From NCBI GenBank assembly GCA_016865505.2, contig AP025252.1, forward strand, positions 3,782,001-3,846,000: 64,000 nucleotides of DNA. The letters are read 5' to 3'. The notes beneath the pieces are model-generated. The model ran no database searches. It was not told where the DNA came from and saw only the letters and a program-made list of their open reading frames with translations. Source of the DNA: Bryobacterales bacterium F-183 (GTDB lineage Bacteria > Acidobacteriota > Terriglobia > Bryobacterales > Bryobacteraceae). The position numbers were made by a program, and so were the translations under genes. This document shows positions 15,767 to 23,999 of the stretch, piece after piece. Within the stretch, counting starts at the first letter, position 1, and each line of letters starts with the position of its first letter.

Positions 15767-18269
15767 GATAAGCCTCCGCGGCGTTCAGCAGATTGGTGAA
15801 GATCCGGATCCCTCCGGGTACGCCCGCGGGCAACTGCCGGAACCACGAGTATCCCGTAAACACATACGCACCCTTGCCGTACCGCGTGACAAGCGTACCA
15901 CCGGGCAGCGGCTTCTCGCCCGGGTCGTGGGATTCAAACGGCGTCTGATAGCGCGGGTCCCATTCGGTGGCAAAGTACAAACCGCGTTCCTGCACCCAGC
16001 CATCCCAATCCTTTGCCGTAATCACGTTGGGCCGCTTCAACAGCGGATGATTGGGGTCCGGGTAGGTCACGGGGGCGTCTTCCACCGTCACGCGGTCGCG
16101 GCTCAACGTAATCGGGTAAGGACCCATCTTTTCGAGCAGCTTGGGATTGCCGCCCATAAAGCCGCCTTCCTGCACGTTGTACTGCACCACGAGCGTCCCG
16201 CCTTTATCCATAAAGTCCAGCAGGCGGCTCTGGTTCGCTCGCAGATCGGCGCGCTGGTTGTACGCACGCACACCCGTGACAATCGTGTCGTACCGCGAAA
16301 GGTCGCCACGAGCAATGTCCTCGCTCGACAGCATCGTCACATCCATGCCCAACTGCTTCAACACTGCCGGAACCTCATCGCCCGCGCCCATGATGTAGCC
16401 GATGCGCTTCACTGTGGTCTTGATGTCTGCCCGAACCACCTTGGCGACAGCCTCGGGAAACAAGGTCTGCGGCGGGATGTGCGGGTAATTGATCGTCAAC
16501 ACGCCGTTCGAAATCTCAGTGCCGTTCACCGTCGCAATTGCGCGCAACTCGCCCACGGATTCGGCAGCCGGAGGCGTCACCAGAAACTTCGCGCTACGCT
16601 CTTCACCGGCATCACCCAGGCTGAAGTTCTGCGTCTGTGGCTCCACCTTCCAGCCCGCCGGAACTGTCAACTTCACGCTGCCGGACTGTTGCGGCGCGTT
16701 CGCCTTCAACGACACCTCCACCGTACGGGGAAGGGAATCCGCAGCGATAAACGAGGGCTCAGGCAGCGCCACCGCCACCGCCGGAACCACAATCACAGGC
16801 CGCGACAACTCGCCGTACATGCGGTCCACATAACGATGGAACACCGGCCGTACCAACTCAACCTGCTGTCCGTTGATCTTCGCGGTAATGCGCGCACGGA
16901 ACAGCGCCGGGTTATCCGCAAGCCCGATCAGATTCTGATCGCGAACCCCGTACAGCGTACCCTGCTTGGCATTGGCAAGCCAGTACCGCGACGTGTACGG
17001 CTGCGTCTTGGGAATCGCCACGGGGAACTCGCGCTGCACCGCGACATTGAAAGGTAGTTCTTGCGCCGTGCTGTTCGCCAGCCCCTCACCGCCGCCTTCA
17101 ATCACAGCCTTCTCAAAGGATGCGACGGTATGGTTGGACCGGTTGATCACCGACAACGTCAGCCGCAGTGACCCGCCGGGGATCGCCTGAAAGCGCTCAG
17201 CGGTGAGTTCCGCATACAGGCCCGAGCACATCGCGATCGCCTCGTCGATCTCCTGCAACTTCACCGCAGCCCATTCATTCTTCATCTCCGCCACGCGCTT
17301 GCGAGCTTGAATCAACATCGGAATCGTCGCCGACGGATCTTCAATGTTCAAGCCCTTCGACGCGTTGCGCAGAATCGCGCCGACGTCTTCCGCACCCACG
17401 CGATTCCAGCTGAAGTCGATGCCTTCAAAAATGTCCTTCTCGGCAGGCTCACCGGCGACAACAAAGAACCAATCCCGTTGCGTACCCCGGCGTTCCGGCG
17501 CGCCCATCGCCTGGCTCCGATGCTGCGAGCGGCTCGCTCCCGCGATCTCGCCGTAGGACCGGCCAAGCACCGGATCAAACGTCCCGGTATCGACGCCGAT
17601 TCGTCCCGGCTGCTTCGCCGCTTCCGCTTCCATTTGTGGTGTGAAAGAGAACGAGTTGAACACCGCGCGCTTTGCCTTCCACGGTTGTACCCCCAGCTTC
17701 AACTGCTCGGGAAATTGCGCGGGATCCGCCGCCGCTTCAAACGCGATTTTGCCCAAGATTGCGGACGATTGGTGATGCCCATGCCCGTCGCGAGGAGTGC
17801 CGGAAAAGCGGAATACAATCACATCGGGCCGGAACTTGCGGATCACCCAAACAATGTCGGACAGCACATTCTGCCTGCCCCATTTGCCGATGGTTTCATC
17901 CGCGGTCTTCGAAAATCCAAAGTCGATCGCGCGCGAAAAGAACTGCTCGGCACCGTCGATGCGTCGCGCCGCCAGCAACTCCTGCGTACGGATCACACCC
18001 AGCAAATCGCCTTGTTCGGAACCAATCAGGTTCTGCCCGCCTTCGCCACGCGTGAGCGACAGATACCCGGTCTGCAGCTTCTTACCCCGCGCAAAGTACG
18101 CCAAAGCGGCCGTATTTTCATCATCCGGGTGCGCGGCAATCATCAAGACGCGGCCAAGCACCTGGGTTTTCTCCAGAGCGATCTTCAGCTCAGCGGCGCC
18201 CGAAAGTTCGCGCTGGGCATATAGGAAAGAGCATGTGAGGGACAGCAGGAGGAGCAGTTTGATCTTCAC
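15741..18269 (-). CDS. Large secreted PIG-L/LmbE-type deacetylase
   Basis: 842 residues, GTG start, signal peptide MKIKLLLLLSLTCSFLYAQ. The PIG-L (LmbE) domain starts with the metal-binding AAHPDDE at 45-51 and continues with LSLTRGEGGQN and the second metal motif DGHGHHQSS near 165. This family removes N-acetyl groups from GlcNAc-type sugars using zinc. Beta-sandwich regions follow (about 340-600) and a C-terminal class I glutamine amidotransferase-like fold (about 620-800, VAYN-type GGTLVVQYN). This long architecture is common in acidobacterial secretomes. The adjacent miniprotein and SSS transporter genes suggest extracellular deacetylation followed by uptake. The 58-bp divergent gap to the dienelactone hydrolase gene must carry both promoters. 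Confidence 0.9.
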   Translation of the reverse strand: MKIKLLLLLSLTCSFLYAQRELSGAAELKIALEKTQVLGRVLMIAAHPDDENTAALAYFARGKKLQTGYLSLTRGEGGQNLIGSEQGDLLGVIRTQELLAARRIDGAEQFFSRAIDFGFSKTADETIGKWGRQNVLSDIVWVIRKFRPDVIVFRFSGTPRDGHGHHQSSAILGKIAFEAAADPAQFPEQLKLGVQPWKAKRAVFNSFSFTPQMEAEAAKQPGRIGVDTGTFDPVLGRSYGEIAGASRSQHRSQAMGAPERRGTQRDWFFVVAGEPAEKDIFEGIDFSWNRVGAEDVGAILRNASKGLNIEDPSATIPMLIQARKRVAEMKNEWAAVKLQEIDEAIAMCSGLYAELTAERFQAIPGGSLRLTLSVINRSNHTVASFEKAVIEGGGEGLANSTAQELPFNVAVQREFPVAIPKTQPYTSRYWLANAKQGTLYGVRDQNLIGLADNPALFRARITAKINGQQVELVRPVFHRYVDRMYGELSRPVIVVPAVAVALPEPSFIAADSLPRTVEVSLKANAPQQSGSVKLTVPAGWKVEPQTQNFSLGDAGEERSAKFLVTPPAAESVGELRAIATVNGTEISNGVLTINYPHIPPQTLFPEAVAKVVRADIKTTVKRIGYIMGAGDEVPAVLKQLGMDVTMLSSEDIARGDLSRYDTIVTGVRAYNQRADLRANQSRLLDFMDKGGTLVVQYNVQEGGFMGGNPKLLEKMGPYPITLSRDRVTVEDAPVTYPDPNHPLLKRPNVITAKDWDGWVQERGLYFATEWDPRYQTPFESHDPGEKPLPGGTLVTRYGKGAYVFTGYSWFRQLPAGVPGGIRIFTNLLNAAEAYRANSARRN

Positions 18270-18327
18270 GGCTGGTATTACCTCATCGTACTAGGTAACC
18301 AACCGCTCACTTGCCGCCGTCTGCAAC

Positions 18328-19227
18328 ATGCACATGGAACGCAAGAAAGCCAGCGATTACCCACAGGAACTGCTCGACCTGTTTGACCTCTACGTCCACG
18401 GCGACCTCAACCGTCGCGGATTCCTCGAAAAGGCGCAAAAGTTCGCCACCGGCAGCGTCACTGCTTTGGCGCTATTCGAAAGCCTGCGCCCCAACTACGC
18501 CTGGGCCCAGCAGGTCCCCAAGGACGACAAGCGCATCGCCACCGAGTACATCACCGTACCTTCGCCCGAAGGCAATGGCAGTATCCGCGGCTACTTCGTA
18601 GGTCCCGCCGGCGTCACCGGCAAGCTTCCCGGCGTCATCGTCATCCATGAGAATCGCGGCCTCAACCCGTACATCGAGGATGTCGCCCGCCGCCTCGGTA
18701 CCGAGAAGTTCATGGCCTTCGCGCCGGACGGATTGACCAGCGTCGGCGGCTACCCCGGCGACGACGAGAAGGGTGGCGCTGCCTTCCGCCAGGTCGACCG
18801 CAACAAGATGCAGAACGACTTTCACGCCGCCGCAAAGTGGCTCAAGGCTCGTCCGGACTGTACGGGCAAGATCGGCGCCGTCGGCTTCTGCTTCGGCGGA
18901 GGCATCGCCAACAACCTCGCCGTACGCATGGGCGCGGACCTCGCCGCTGCCGTACCCTTCTATGGCGGCGCACCACCCGCGGAAGAAGTCTCGAAGATCA
19001 AGGCGACGATACTCGTCCATCACGGCGCGCTCGACACCCGGTTAGTCGGAGCCTGGCCGGCCTATGAAGCAGCCCTCAAGGCCAACGGCGTGAACTACAG
19101 CGGCTACGTGTACGAAGGTGCGCAGCACGGCTTCCACAACGACACCACGCCGCGTTACGACGAGACAGCCGCCAAACTTGCCTGGAAGCGCACTCTCGAA
19201 GTGTTTGAGAAAACCTTGCGAGGCTAG
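18328..19227 (+). CDS. Dienelactone hydrolase family protein, Tat-exported
   Basis: 299 residues. Alpha/beta hydrolase of the DLH family with nucleophile Cys188 in GFCFGGG, Asp236 in GALDTR and His267 in GAQHGF, the Cys-Asp-His triad of dienelactone hydrolases; HENRG with Glu108 is also typical. The N-terminal section carries NRRGFLEKAQKF at 28-39, a twin-arginine-like motif, followed by a weakly hydrophobic stretch and AWAQQ, so export through Tat is likely. Two ATGs (18328, 18334) are possible. Members of this branch hydrolyse diverse lactones and esters; the substrate cannot be named. Confidence 0.92.
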   Translation: MHMERKKASDYPQELLDLFDLYVHGDLNRRGFLEKAQKFATGSVTALALFESLRPNYAWAQQVPKDDKRIATEYITVPSPEGNGSIRGYFVGPAGVTGKLPGVIVIHENRGLNPYIEDVARRLGTEKFMAFAPDGLTSVGGYPGDDEKGGAAFRQVDRNKMQNDFHAAAKWLKARPDCTGKIGAVGFCFGGGIANNLAVRMGADLAAAVPFYGGAPPAEEVSKIKATILVHHGALDTRLVGAWPAYEAALKANGVNYSGYVYEGAQHGFHNDTTPRYDETAAKLAWKRTLEVFEKTLRG

Positions 19228-19234
19228 CCCGCTC

Positions 19235-19266
19235 GGGGTCGTGACAGAATAGAAGATCACGACCCC
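19235..19266. repeat. 10-bp inverted repeat between DLH gene and Gfo/Idh gene
   Basis: GGGGTCGTGA and TCACGACCCC are separated by 12 bases and end seven bases before the next ATG. No T-run follows on the plus strand, so a factor-independent terminator is unlikely. An operator overlapping the ribosome site of the downstream gene, or an attenuating hairpin, fits better. Confidence 0.6.
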
Positions 19267-19272
19267 TCATCT

Positions 19273-20289
19273 ATGAAAATCGGCATCCTCGGCACCGGCG
19301 CCATCGCGCACAAGCACGTCCAAGCCTACAAGAACATCGGTTGGGAGGTGGTCGCTTGCAGCAACGGCTATGAACCCCACGGCGTCGCCTTCGCCGAACA
19401 GTACGGCATCGAGTTCGTGCCCACCATGGAAGCGCTCTGCTCCCATCCCGCGGTTGAGATCGTCGACGTCTGCACTTTCCCGGATATCCGCCTGCAGCCC
19501 ATCGAACTCTGCGCCAAGACAGGCAAACACGTGCAGGTGCAAAAGCCGATCTCCACCAACGTCGCCACCGCGCGCAAGATGATCGACACCGCCCGCGCCG
19601 CCGGCATTACGCTGAACGTCGTTAGCCAGCATCGCTTTGATGACTCCAGCATGTTCGTGCGCAAGGCTATTGCAGACGGCCGCCTCGGCAAGATCCTGCA
19701 AGCCGATGCCTACATCAAATGGCACCGTACCGCCGCCTATTACGGCCGTCCGGAAAAAGGCAGTTGGTCTGTCGAAGGCGGTGGCGCGCTGATCAACCAG
19801 GGCATCCATCAGGTGGACATTCTGCAATGGCTCGTCGGCAGCGTGCAGGAAGTGTTCGGCTACTGGCAGTTGGGCGCCAAACACAAGATCGAGTCTGAGG
19901 ACGTCGTATCCGCCATCATGCGGTACGCCAACGGAGCGCAGGGCGTGATTCAAGCCGCTACCGCCTTCTGGCCCGGCTACGGCGAGCGCGTGGAAATCCA
20001 CGGCACCAAGGGCACCTGCGTCATCACCGGAGACCGTCTCACCACTTGGGACGTTGAGGATGACTCCGGCGAACCCGCGCCCCTCGCCAGCAACGTCGCA
20101 TCCGGTGCATCGGACCCCATGGCGATCTCGCTCACGCCGTTCGAACGCCAGTTCACCGACTTCGCCGACGCCATCCAAAGCAAGCGTGACCCGCTCGTTT
20201 CCGGCGCCGAAGGACTCAAAGCTCTGCAACTGGTCGAAGCCATTTATCAGTCCTGCCGCACGGGCGAGAAGGTTCGTATCGATGCTTAG
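19273..20289 (+). CDS. Gfo/Idh/MocA family oxidoreductase
   Basis: 338 residues. N-terminal Rossmann fold with GILGTGAIAHKH at 3-14, the family's KP pair in HVQVQKPIS near 95, and the C-terminal alpha/beta domain with KWHRTAAYYGRPEKGSWSVEGGGALINQGIHQVD, which includes the family's GGG-H-D motif (His and Asp near the active site). These NAD(P)-dependent enzymes act on sugars, inositols and related cyclic polyols. It overlaps thrB by 8 bp and so shares its transcript, though no metabolic link is obvious. Confidence 0.93.
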   Translation: MKIGILGTGAIAHKHVQAYKNIGWEVVACSNGYEPHGVAFAEQYGIEFVPTMEALCSHPAVEIVDVCTFPDIRLQPIELCAKTGKHVQVQKPISTNVATARKMIDTARAAGITLNVVSQHRFDDSSMFVRKAIADGRLGKILQADAYIKWHRTAAYYGRPEKGSWSVEGGGALINQGIHQVDILQWLVGSVQEVFGYWQLGAKHKIESEDVVSAIMRYANGAQGVIQAATAFWPGYGERVEIHGTKGTCVITGDRLTTWDVEDDSGEPAPLASNVASGASDPMAISLTPFERQFTDFADAIQSKRDPLVSGAEGLKALQLVEAIYQSCRTGEKVRIDA

Positions 20290-21199
20290 TGTTCGTGTTC
20301 CGGCCTCCAGTGCGAACTTGGGGCCGGGCTTCGATGCCTTGGGACTAGCGCTCGGCATCTATCTGGAATGCCGGTTTCAAAGGTCCGAAACGATGCGTAT
20401 CCGTGCCACGGGACGCGACGCACATCAGATCTCGACGGACCCTGCGGAGAACCTCATCTGGCAGACTGCGCTCGCCGTAGCGCGCGACACTGGCGACAAC
20501 ACGCTTCCGCCCGTGGACCTGGAAATCATCAACGACATCCCGCTGGGCAAGGGGTTGGGCTCCAGTGCGGCCGCGCTTACTGCTGGAGTCGTGATCGCAG
20601 ATCATCTATTGGGTCTGAATTGGAAGCCGCTCCGCATATTAGATGAAGCGGCGCGTATTGAAGGCCATCCTGATAACGTCGCTGCTTGTGTATTAGGGTC
20701 AATTGTAGCGAGCGCTATTGATTCCGGTGGTGTTGCAAGAGCGGTAAGACTCGAATTATCACCTCGCTTTGGTATTGCAGTGGTAGTTCCAGATTTTATG
20801 CTGCCCACGTCACAGGCCCGCGCTGTATTGCCGAGTCAATACAGCAAGCAGGATACGGTATTCAATGTCCAGCGGAGCGCCTTGCTGATTGCGGCTCTGG
20901 CAGCAGGACAAAGCTCCGCGTTCCCCGCCGCGCTTGAGGACCGCATGCACCAGCCGTATCGTGCAGCGCTTGTTCCCGGGCTCGATGACATGATCAAGCT
21001 TCGCGCGCCCGGCCTGCTTGGCTGTGCGCTAAGTGGAGCAGGCCCTTCAATACTCGTATTCTTCGAGCAAGGCCATGACGAAGTCTGCGACCTCGTACGC
21101 CAGATCTTTCTTCGCCACGGGCATCAATCTGAGATCTTCAAAGCCCCAATCGCCGCCGACGGTTATCAAGTGGCCGCCGTTCAGCGAAATATCGGGTGA
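20282..21199 (+). CDS. thrB: Homoserine kinase
   Basis: 305 residues. GHMP kinase with the N-terminal VRVPASSANLGPGFDALGLAL segment that marks homoserine kinase and the phosphate-binding loop PLGKGLGSSAA at 87-97; a C-terminal GCALSGAGPSILVF motif completes the family set. It converts L-homoserine to O-phosphohomoserine in threonine synthesis. The ATG lies inside the end of the oxidoreductase gene (8-bp overlap). Bases about 20580-20800 use A/T-ending codons (TTA, ATT, GTA, GTT) much more than the rest of the gene. Confidence 0.95.
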   Translation: MLSVRVPASSANLGPGFDALGLALGIYLECRFQRSETMRIRATGRDAHQISTDPAENLIWQTALAVARDTGDNTLPPVDLEIINDIPLGKGLGSSAAALTAGVVIADHLLGLNWKPLRILDEAARIEGHPDNVAACVLGSIVASAIDSGGVARAVRLELSPRFGIAVVVPDFMLPTSQARAVLPSQYSKQDTVFNVQRSALLIAALAAGQSSAFPAALEDRMHQPYRAALVPGLDDMIKLRAPGLLGCALSGAGPSILVFFEQGHDEVCDLVRQIFLRHGHQSEIFKAPIAADGYQVAAVQRNIG

Positions 21200-21201
21200 A
21201 A

Positions 21202-21234
21202 ATGACAGGGACAAAAAGTAACCGTCCCTGTCAT
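21202..21234. repeat. Inverted repeat just after thrB
   Basis: ATGACAGGGAC and GTCCCTGTCAT are exact complements (11 bp) around an 11-base spacer, beginning three bases past the thrB stop. The right arm is not followed by a T-run. It could end or stabilise the thrB message, or be a short dispersed palindromic element. Confidence 0.7.
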
Positions 21235-21316
21235 ACTTCTTCGGCGCAATATCAAACTGTTCCTCTTTTCACTCCTTTTCCATTGGCCCTTGGCCTGCTT
21301 AAAACTCGACCTGTAG

Positions 21317-21333
21317 ACGGAACTGAGTTCCGT
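21317..21333. promoter_or_regulatory. Dyad upstream of the ferritin-like operon, possible operator
   Basis: ACGGAAC and GTTCCGT form a perfect 7-bp palindrome around TGA, 59 bp before the first ferritin-like ATG. GGAAC also resembles the -35 element of many ECF promoters, but no matching -10 is seen at normal spacing. Either a repressor or activator site, or chance. Confidence 0.3.
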
Positions 21334-21391
21334 AATACGAGGGCCGGACAATGAGCAGCACCTACGGACCCCAACCACAAAAGGAAATGAA

Positions 21392-22072
21392 ATGATGCAA
21401 CAACATCAGGCGGAAGCGTCTCTACCAAAAAAGTTAGACACATCCCCATCCATGGCAACCAGTGCGGTGGTGGCCGCAGGTGCCGCGATGCTCGCCTCAT
21501 CGCTACACGCACAAAACACCGTCACCGACGTCAGCTTATTGAACTACGCCCTGCTTCTGGAACAACTGGAAGCAAATTTCTACACCCAGGGCCTTCGTCG
21601 GTTTAGCTCGGCGGACTTTAACACCGGCAACTTCAGCCAGAACCTCGGCAACGCCGGAGACTTCTATGGTGATTCCATCACCGGCGACGTCTACGGCAAT
21701 TTGTTGCTCATTCGCAACCACGAGCAGACCCACGTGCGTGCGCTCGAACGCACCATCCGTACCCTCGGTGGCACGCCGCGCACCAACTGCAACGGCTTCA
21801 GCTTTACCTACAACACGGTGGATGAGTTCCTCGCCGTAGGCAAGTTGCTGGAGGACACCGGCGTGAGCGCTTACGCAGGCGCGATCAACATGATTCGTGA
21901 CCCGCAGTTGGTTACCACCGCCGCAACCATCGCGACGGTAGAAGCCCGCCACGCTGCGTACCTTCGCCTCATCACGGGTGACTCGCCGTTCCCTTCGGCG
22001 TTCGACCCCACCAAGACCATGCAGGAAATTCTCACCGCCGCAGCCCCGTTCCTGGGCTCATGCACGGTGTAA
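21392..22072 (+). CDS. Secreted ferritin-like domain protein (first of a pair)
   Basis: 226 residues. The frame opens after AAGGA at six bases. The N-terminus has a hydrophobic stretch (SAVVAAGAAMLASSLHAQ) but no twin arginine. The rest is a four-helix ferritin-like domain of the Ferritin_2/desiccation-related type: DVSLLNYALLLEQLEANFY, NHEQTHVRALERTI, AYAGAINMI and TVEARHAAYLRLI supply the regularly spaced Glu/His residues for a di-iron site. The next gene encodes a paralogue 33 bp downstream. Proteins of this family in Acidobacteria occur as exported pairs of unknown function. The missing RR in the leader, compared with the neighbour, suggests a Sec signal or a decayed Tat signal. Confidence 0.88.
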   Translation: MMQQHQAEASLPKKLDTSPSMATSAVVAAGAAMLASSLHAQNTVTDVSLLNYALLLEQLEANFYTQGLRRFSSADFNTGNFSQNLGNAGDFYGDSITGDVYGNLLLIRNHEQTHVRALERTIRTLGGTPRTNCNGFSFTYNTVDEFLAVGKLLEDTGVSAYAGAINMIRDPQLVTTAATIATVEARHAAYLRLITGDSPFPSAFDPTKTMQEILTAAAPFLGSCTV

Positions 22073-22105
22073 CCGCGAAAGCAGAAGGAAAAGGAAACAA
22101 GACAC

Positions 22106-23053
22106 ATGAAACATCCAAACACTTCCAGCAATTCGCGCCGTTCGTTCTTTGCCAAGTCCGCGGCCCTCTTCGGCGCTGCGGCGCTGGCGGATAAGGTGCT
22201 GCTCGCACAAACCACGCCGGGCACCGGAACGTCCACCGATATCGACGTCCTCAACTACGCGCTCGCCCTTGAACATCTTGAGGCGGCGTTCTACGTCCAG
22301 GGCGTTGGTCGCTACTCGGCGGCGGACCTCAACAGCTCGATCTATGCGCCGGTCTTCGGCAGCAAGATCACCAGCAACTTTGTCCCGTACCTCACCGCGA
22401 TCCGCGATCACGAAGTCGCGCACGTGGCCACCTTGCAGCAGGTCATCCGCAGCCTCGGCGGCACCCCCGTCGAAGCCTGCACGTACAATTTCCGCATCAA
22501 CAACGCCAGCGAATTTCTTTCGACGGCGATGATGCTGGAAAACCTCGGCGTGCAAGCGTACGCCGGCGCCATCAACATGATTCAGAGTGCCGACATCAAG
22601 CGTGCGGCGGCCACCATTGCGATGGTCGAAGCGCGCCACGCGTCGTACCTGAACTTCGTCAATGGCCAGCTTCCCGCGCCCGCGGCCTTCGACATGGCAA
22701 AGTCCCGCTCAGAGGTTCTGGCCATGGCTTCGGCGTTCATCACGTCGTGCCCGTCCGGCGGCGGTCCCACTACGAACCCTGCGGGACCCACGATCAGTGG
22801 ACTTTCCACCACGGTCAACACGCTCGATCGCGAAGTGCAGTTCAACTTCGCGGGTTCGGCGGCGCCCGACGGTTCGGCAGTTAGCTTTATGTTCCAGCAG
22901 GTGTCCGGGCCGACCACTTCAGTGATTGGGGAACGCACCTCAACACCACGAGTGATCCTCACCGGTGGCCGCGGCACCTATGTGTTCGAGTTGGTTGTGA
23001 TGGACGGTCGCGGCAATCGCCAGACCGGGCGTACAACCGTTGTTTATAGCTAG
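22106..23053 (+). CDS. Tat-exported ferritin-like protein with C-terminal beta-sandwich
   Basis: 315 residues. SNSRRSFFAKSAALFGAAALA is a proper twin-arginine signal. Residues about 45-210 form the same ferritin-like helical bundle as the preceding protein (DIDVLNYALALEHLEAAFYVQG, DHEVAHVATLQQVI, AYAGAINMI, MVEARHASYLNFV). A linker and a PKD/Ig-like domain (about 230-315, VQFNFAGSAAPDGSAVSFMF) are absent from the neighbour. AAGGA-type ribosome site 12 bases upstream. A hairpin with a T-tract follows 80 bp later. The pair probably forms a hetero-oligomer outside the cytoplasm; the metal role is inferred from the Glu/His pattern. Confidence 0.9.
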   Translation: MKHPNTSSNSRRSFFAKSAALFGAAALADKVLLAQTTPGTGTSTDIDVLNYALALEHLEAAFYVQGVGRYSAADLNSSIYAPVFGSKITSNFVPYLTAIRDHEVAHVATLQQVIRSLGGTPVEACTYNFRINNASEFLSTAMMLENLGVQAYAGAINMIQSADIKRAAATIAMVEARHASYLNFVNGQLPAPAAFDMAKSRSEVLAMASAFITSCPSGGGPTTNPAGPTISGLSTTVNTLDREVQFNFAGSAAPDGSAVSFMFQQVSGPTTSVIGERTSTPRVILTGGRGTYVFELVVMDGRGNRQTGRTTVVYS

Positions 23054-23132
23054 GTCCGAAGGACACGCTGCGGCGTCACAAGCCAGGCGCTAGATCAGGA
23101 ATCGCCGCCACAGCGAATGTAGCTATGAAGGC

Positions 23133-23180
23133 CGGACAGTGCGATCGAGTCGGAGGAATCGCACTGTCCGCATTATTTTT
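23133..23180. terminator. Terminator between convergent genes
   Basis: Thirteen-base arms CGGACAGTGCGAT and ATCGCACTGTCCG (23133-23145 and 23158-23170) around a 12-base loop, then CATTATTTTT. It ends the ferritin-like operon on the plus strand and may also serve the minus-strand gene ending at 23187, where an A-rich/T-rich side is present too. Confidence 0.8.
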
Positions 23181-23186
23181 GCCCGT

Positions 23187-23999
23187 TCAATTCCACTGCG
23201 CGGACCACTTGGCCAGATTCGCAATTTGCTCGCGTAACACCGCGGCTTCGGGCACTCCCGGCGCGAGCCGCAAGTACTCTTCCAGATCCGCTTTCCCCGC
23301 CGAATACCGCTTCAGGTGCAGATTCGCCGCACCTCGTACCCGCAACTCCGCCGCAGACCGTGGGTCCGCCTCCAACAACAGGTCGCAAATCCGCAGTACC
23401 TTCGCCCATTGTTGGGACCCCGCGTAAATCCCCTTCAGGTTCTGCAGCATTCGTCCAACAATCGCCTGCTTGGTGGCCTTACGGAACGACAGCGAACCGG
23501 GTTCGACAACCGCGCCCGTACGCTTGGACACCAGCCGTTCGCACTCCGCAGGGGTCAAGCGCTCGCCCTTGTGAAACGGATCCAGAAACGCGGAGTACGC
23601 GCCGCTGTCGTACTCGACGACAAAATGCCCCGGCAGCCCGATGCCAAACACCGGTTGCCCAAGCCGCCGCGCCACTTCCATGTAAATTACCGACAGCGTG
23701 ATGGGAATGCCCGTCCGCCGCGCGATTACTTCATTCAGACAGCTATTGCGTGCGTCGTAATATTCCGTATCGTTGCCGTGAAAGCCCCAGCGCTCGAACA
23801 GCACGGTATTCAGCGCATCGACGGTGGCATGCCCATCCCCTCGATCAAACGCCGGTACGTCCGCTGCAATCGCGTCTAGCTGATCGACAACCTCAGCATC
23901 CGCAAGGTCTGGATACTCCAGCCTCGCGATCTCCGTTGCCGCCAGGTCCAGGCGCCCTTGTTCGGCCTCACCCTTTAACATCCGCTGCAGTTCTGTCAT
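23187..23999 (-). CDS. SirB1-family transglutaminase-like protein with TPR tail
   Basis: 270 residues from the ATG at 23999, which overlaps the VWFA gene stop by four bases. The transglutaminase-like SirB1 core holds YYDARNSCLNEVIARRTGIPITLSVIYMEVARR with the conserved Cys, and GIGLPGHFVVEY with the conserved His. A short TPR-like C-terminal region (about 195-260, LRICDLLLEADPRSAAELRVRGAANLHLKRY) is usual for this family. Catalysis has not been shown for most SirB1 proteins. Here it is the last gene of an AAC(3)-like/VWFA/SirB1 operon. Confidence 0.88.
   Translation of the reverse strand: MTELQRMLKGEAEQGRLDLAATEIARLEYPDLADAEVVDQLDAIAADVPAFDRGDGHATVDALNTVLFERWGFHGNDTEYYDARNSCLNEVIARRTGIPITLSVIYMEVARRLGQPVFGIGLPGHFVVEYDSGAYSAFLDPFHKGERLTPAECERLVSKRTGAVVEPGSLSFRKATKQAIVGRMLQNLKGIYAGSQQWAKVLRICDLLLEADPRSAAELRVRGAANLHLKRYSAGKADLEEYLRLAPGVPEAAVLREQIANLAKWSAQWN

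Noticed and set aside
23133-23170. Hairpin considered as a small RNA gene
   Set aside because: Position between convergent genes and the T-tract make a terminator the simpler reading.
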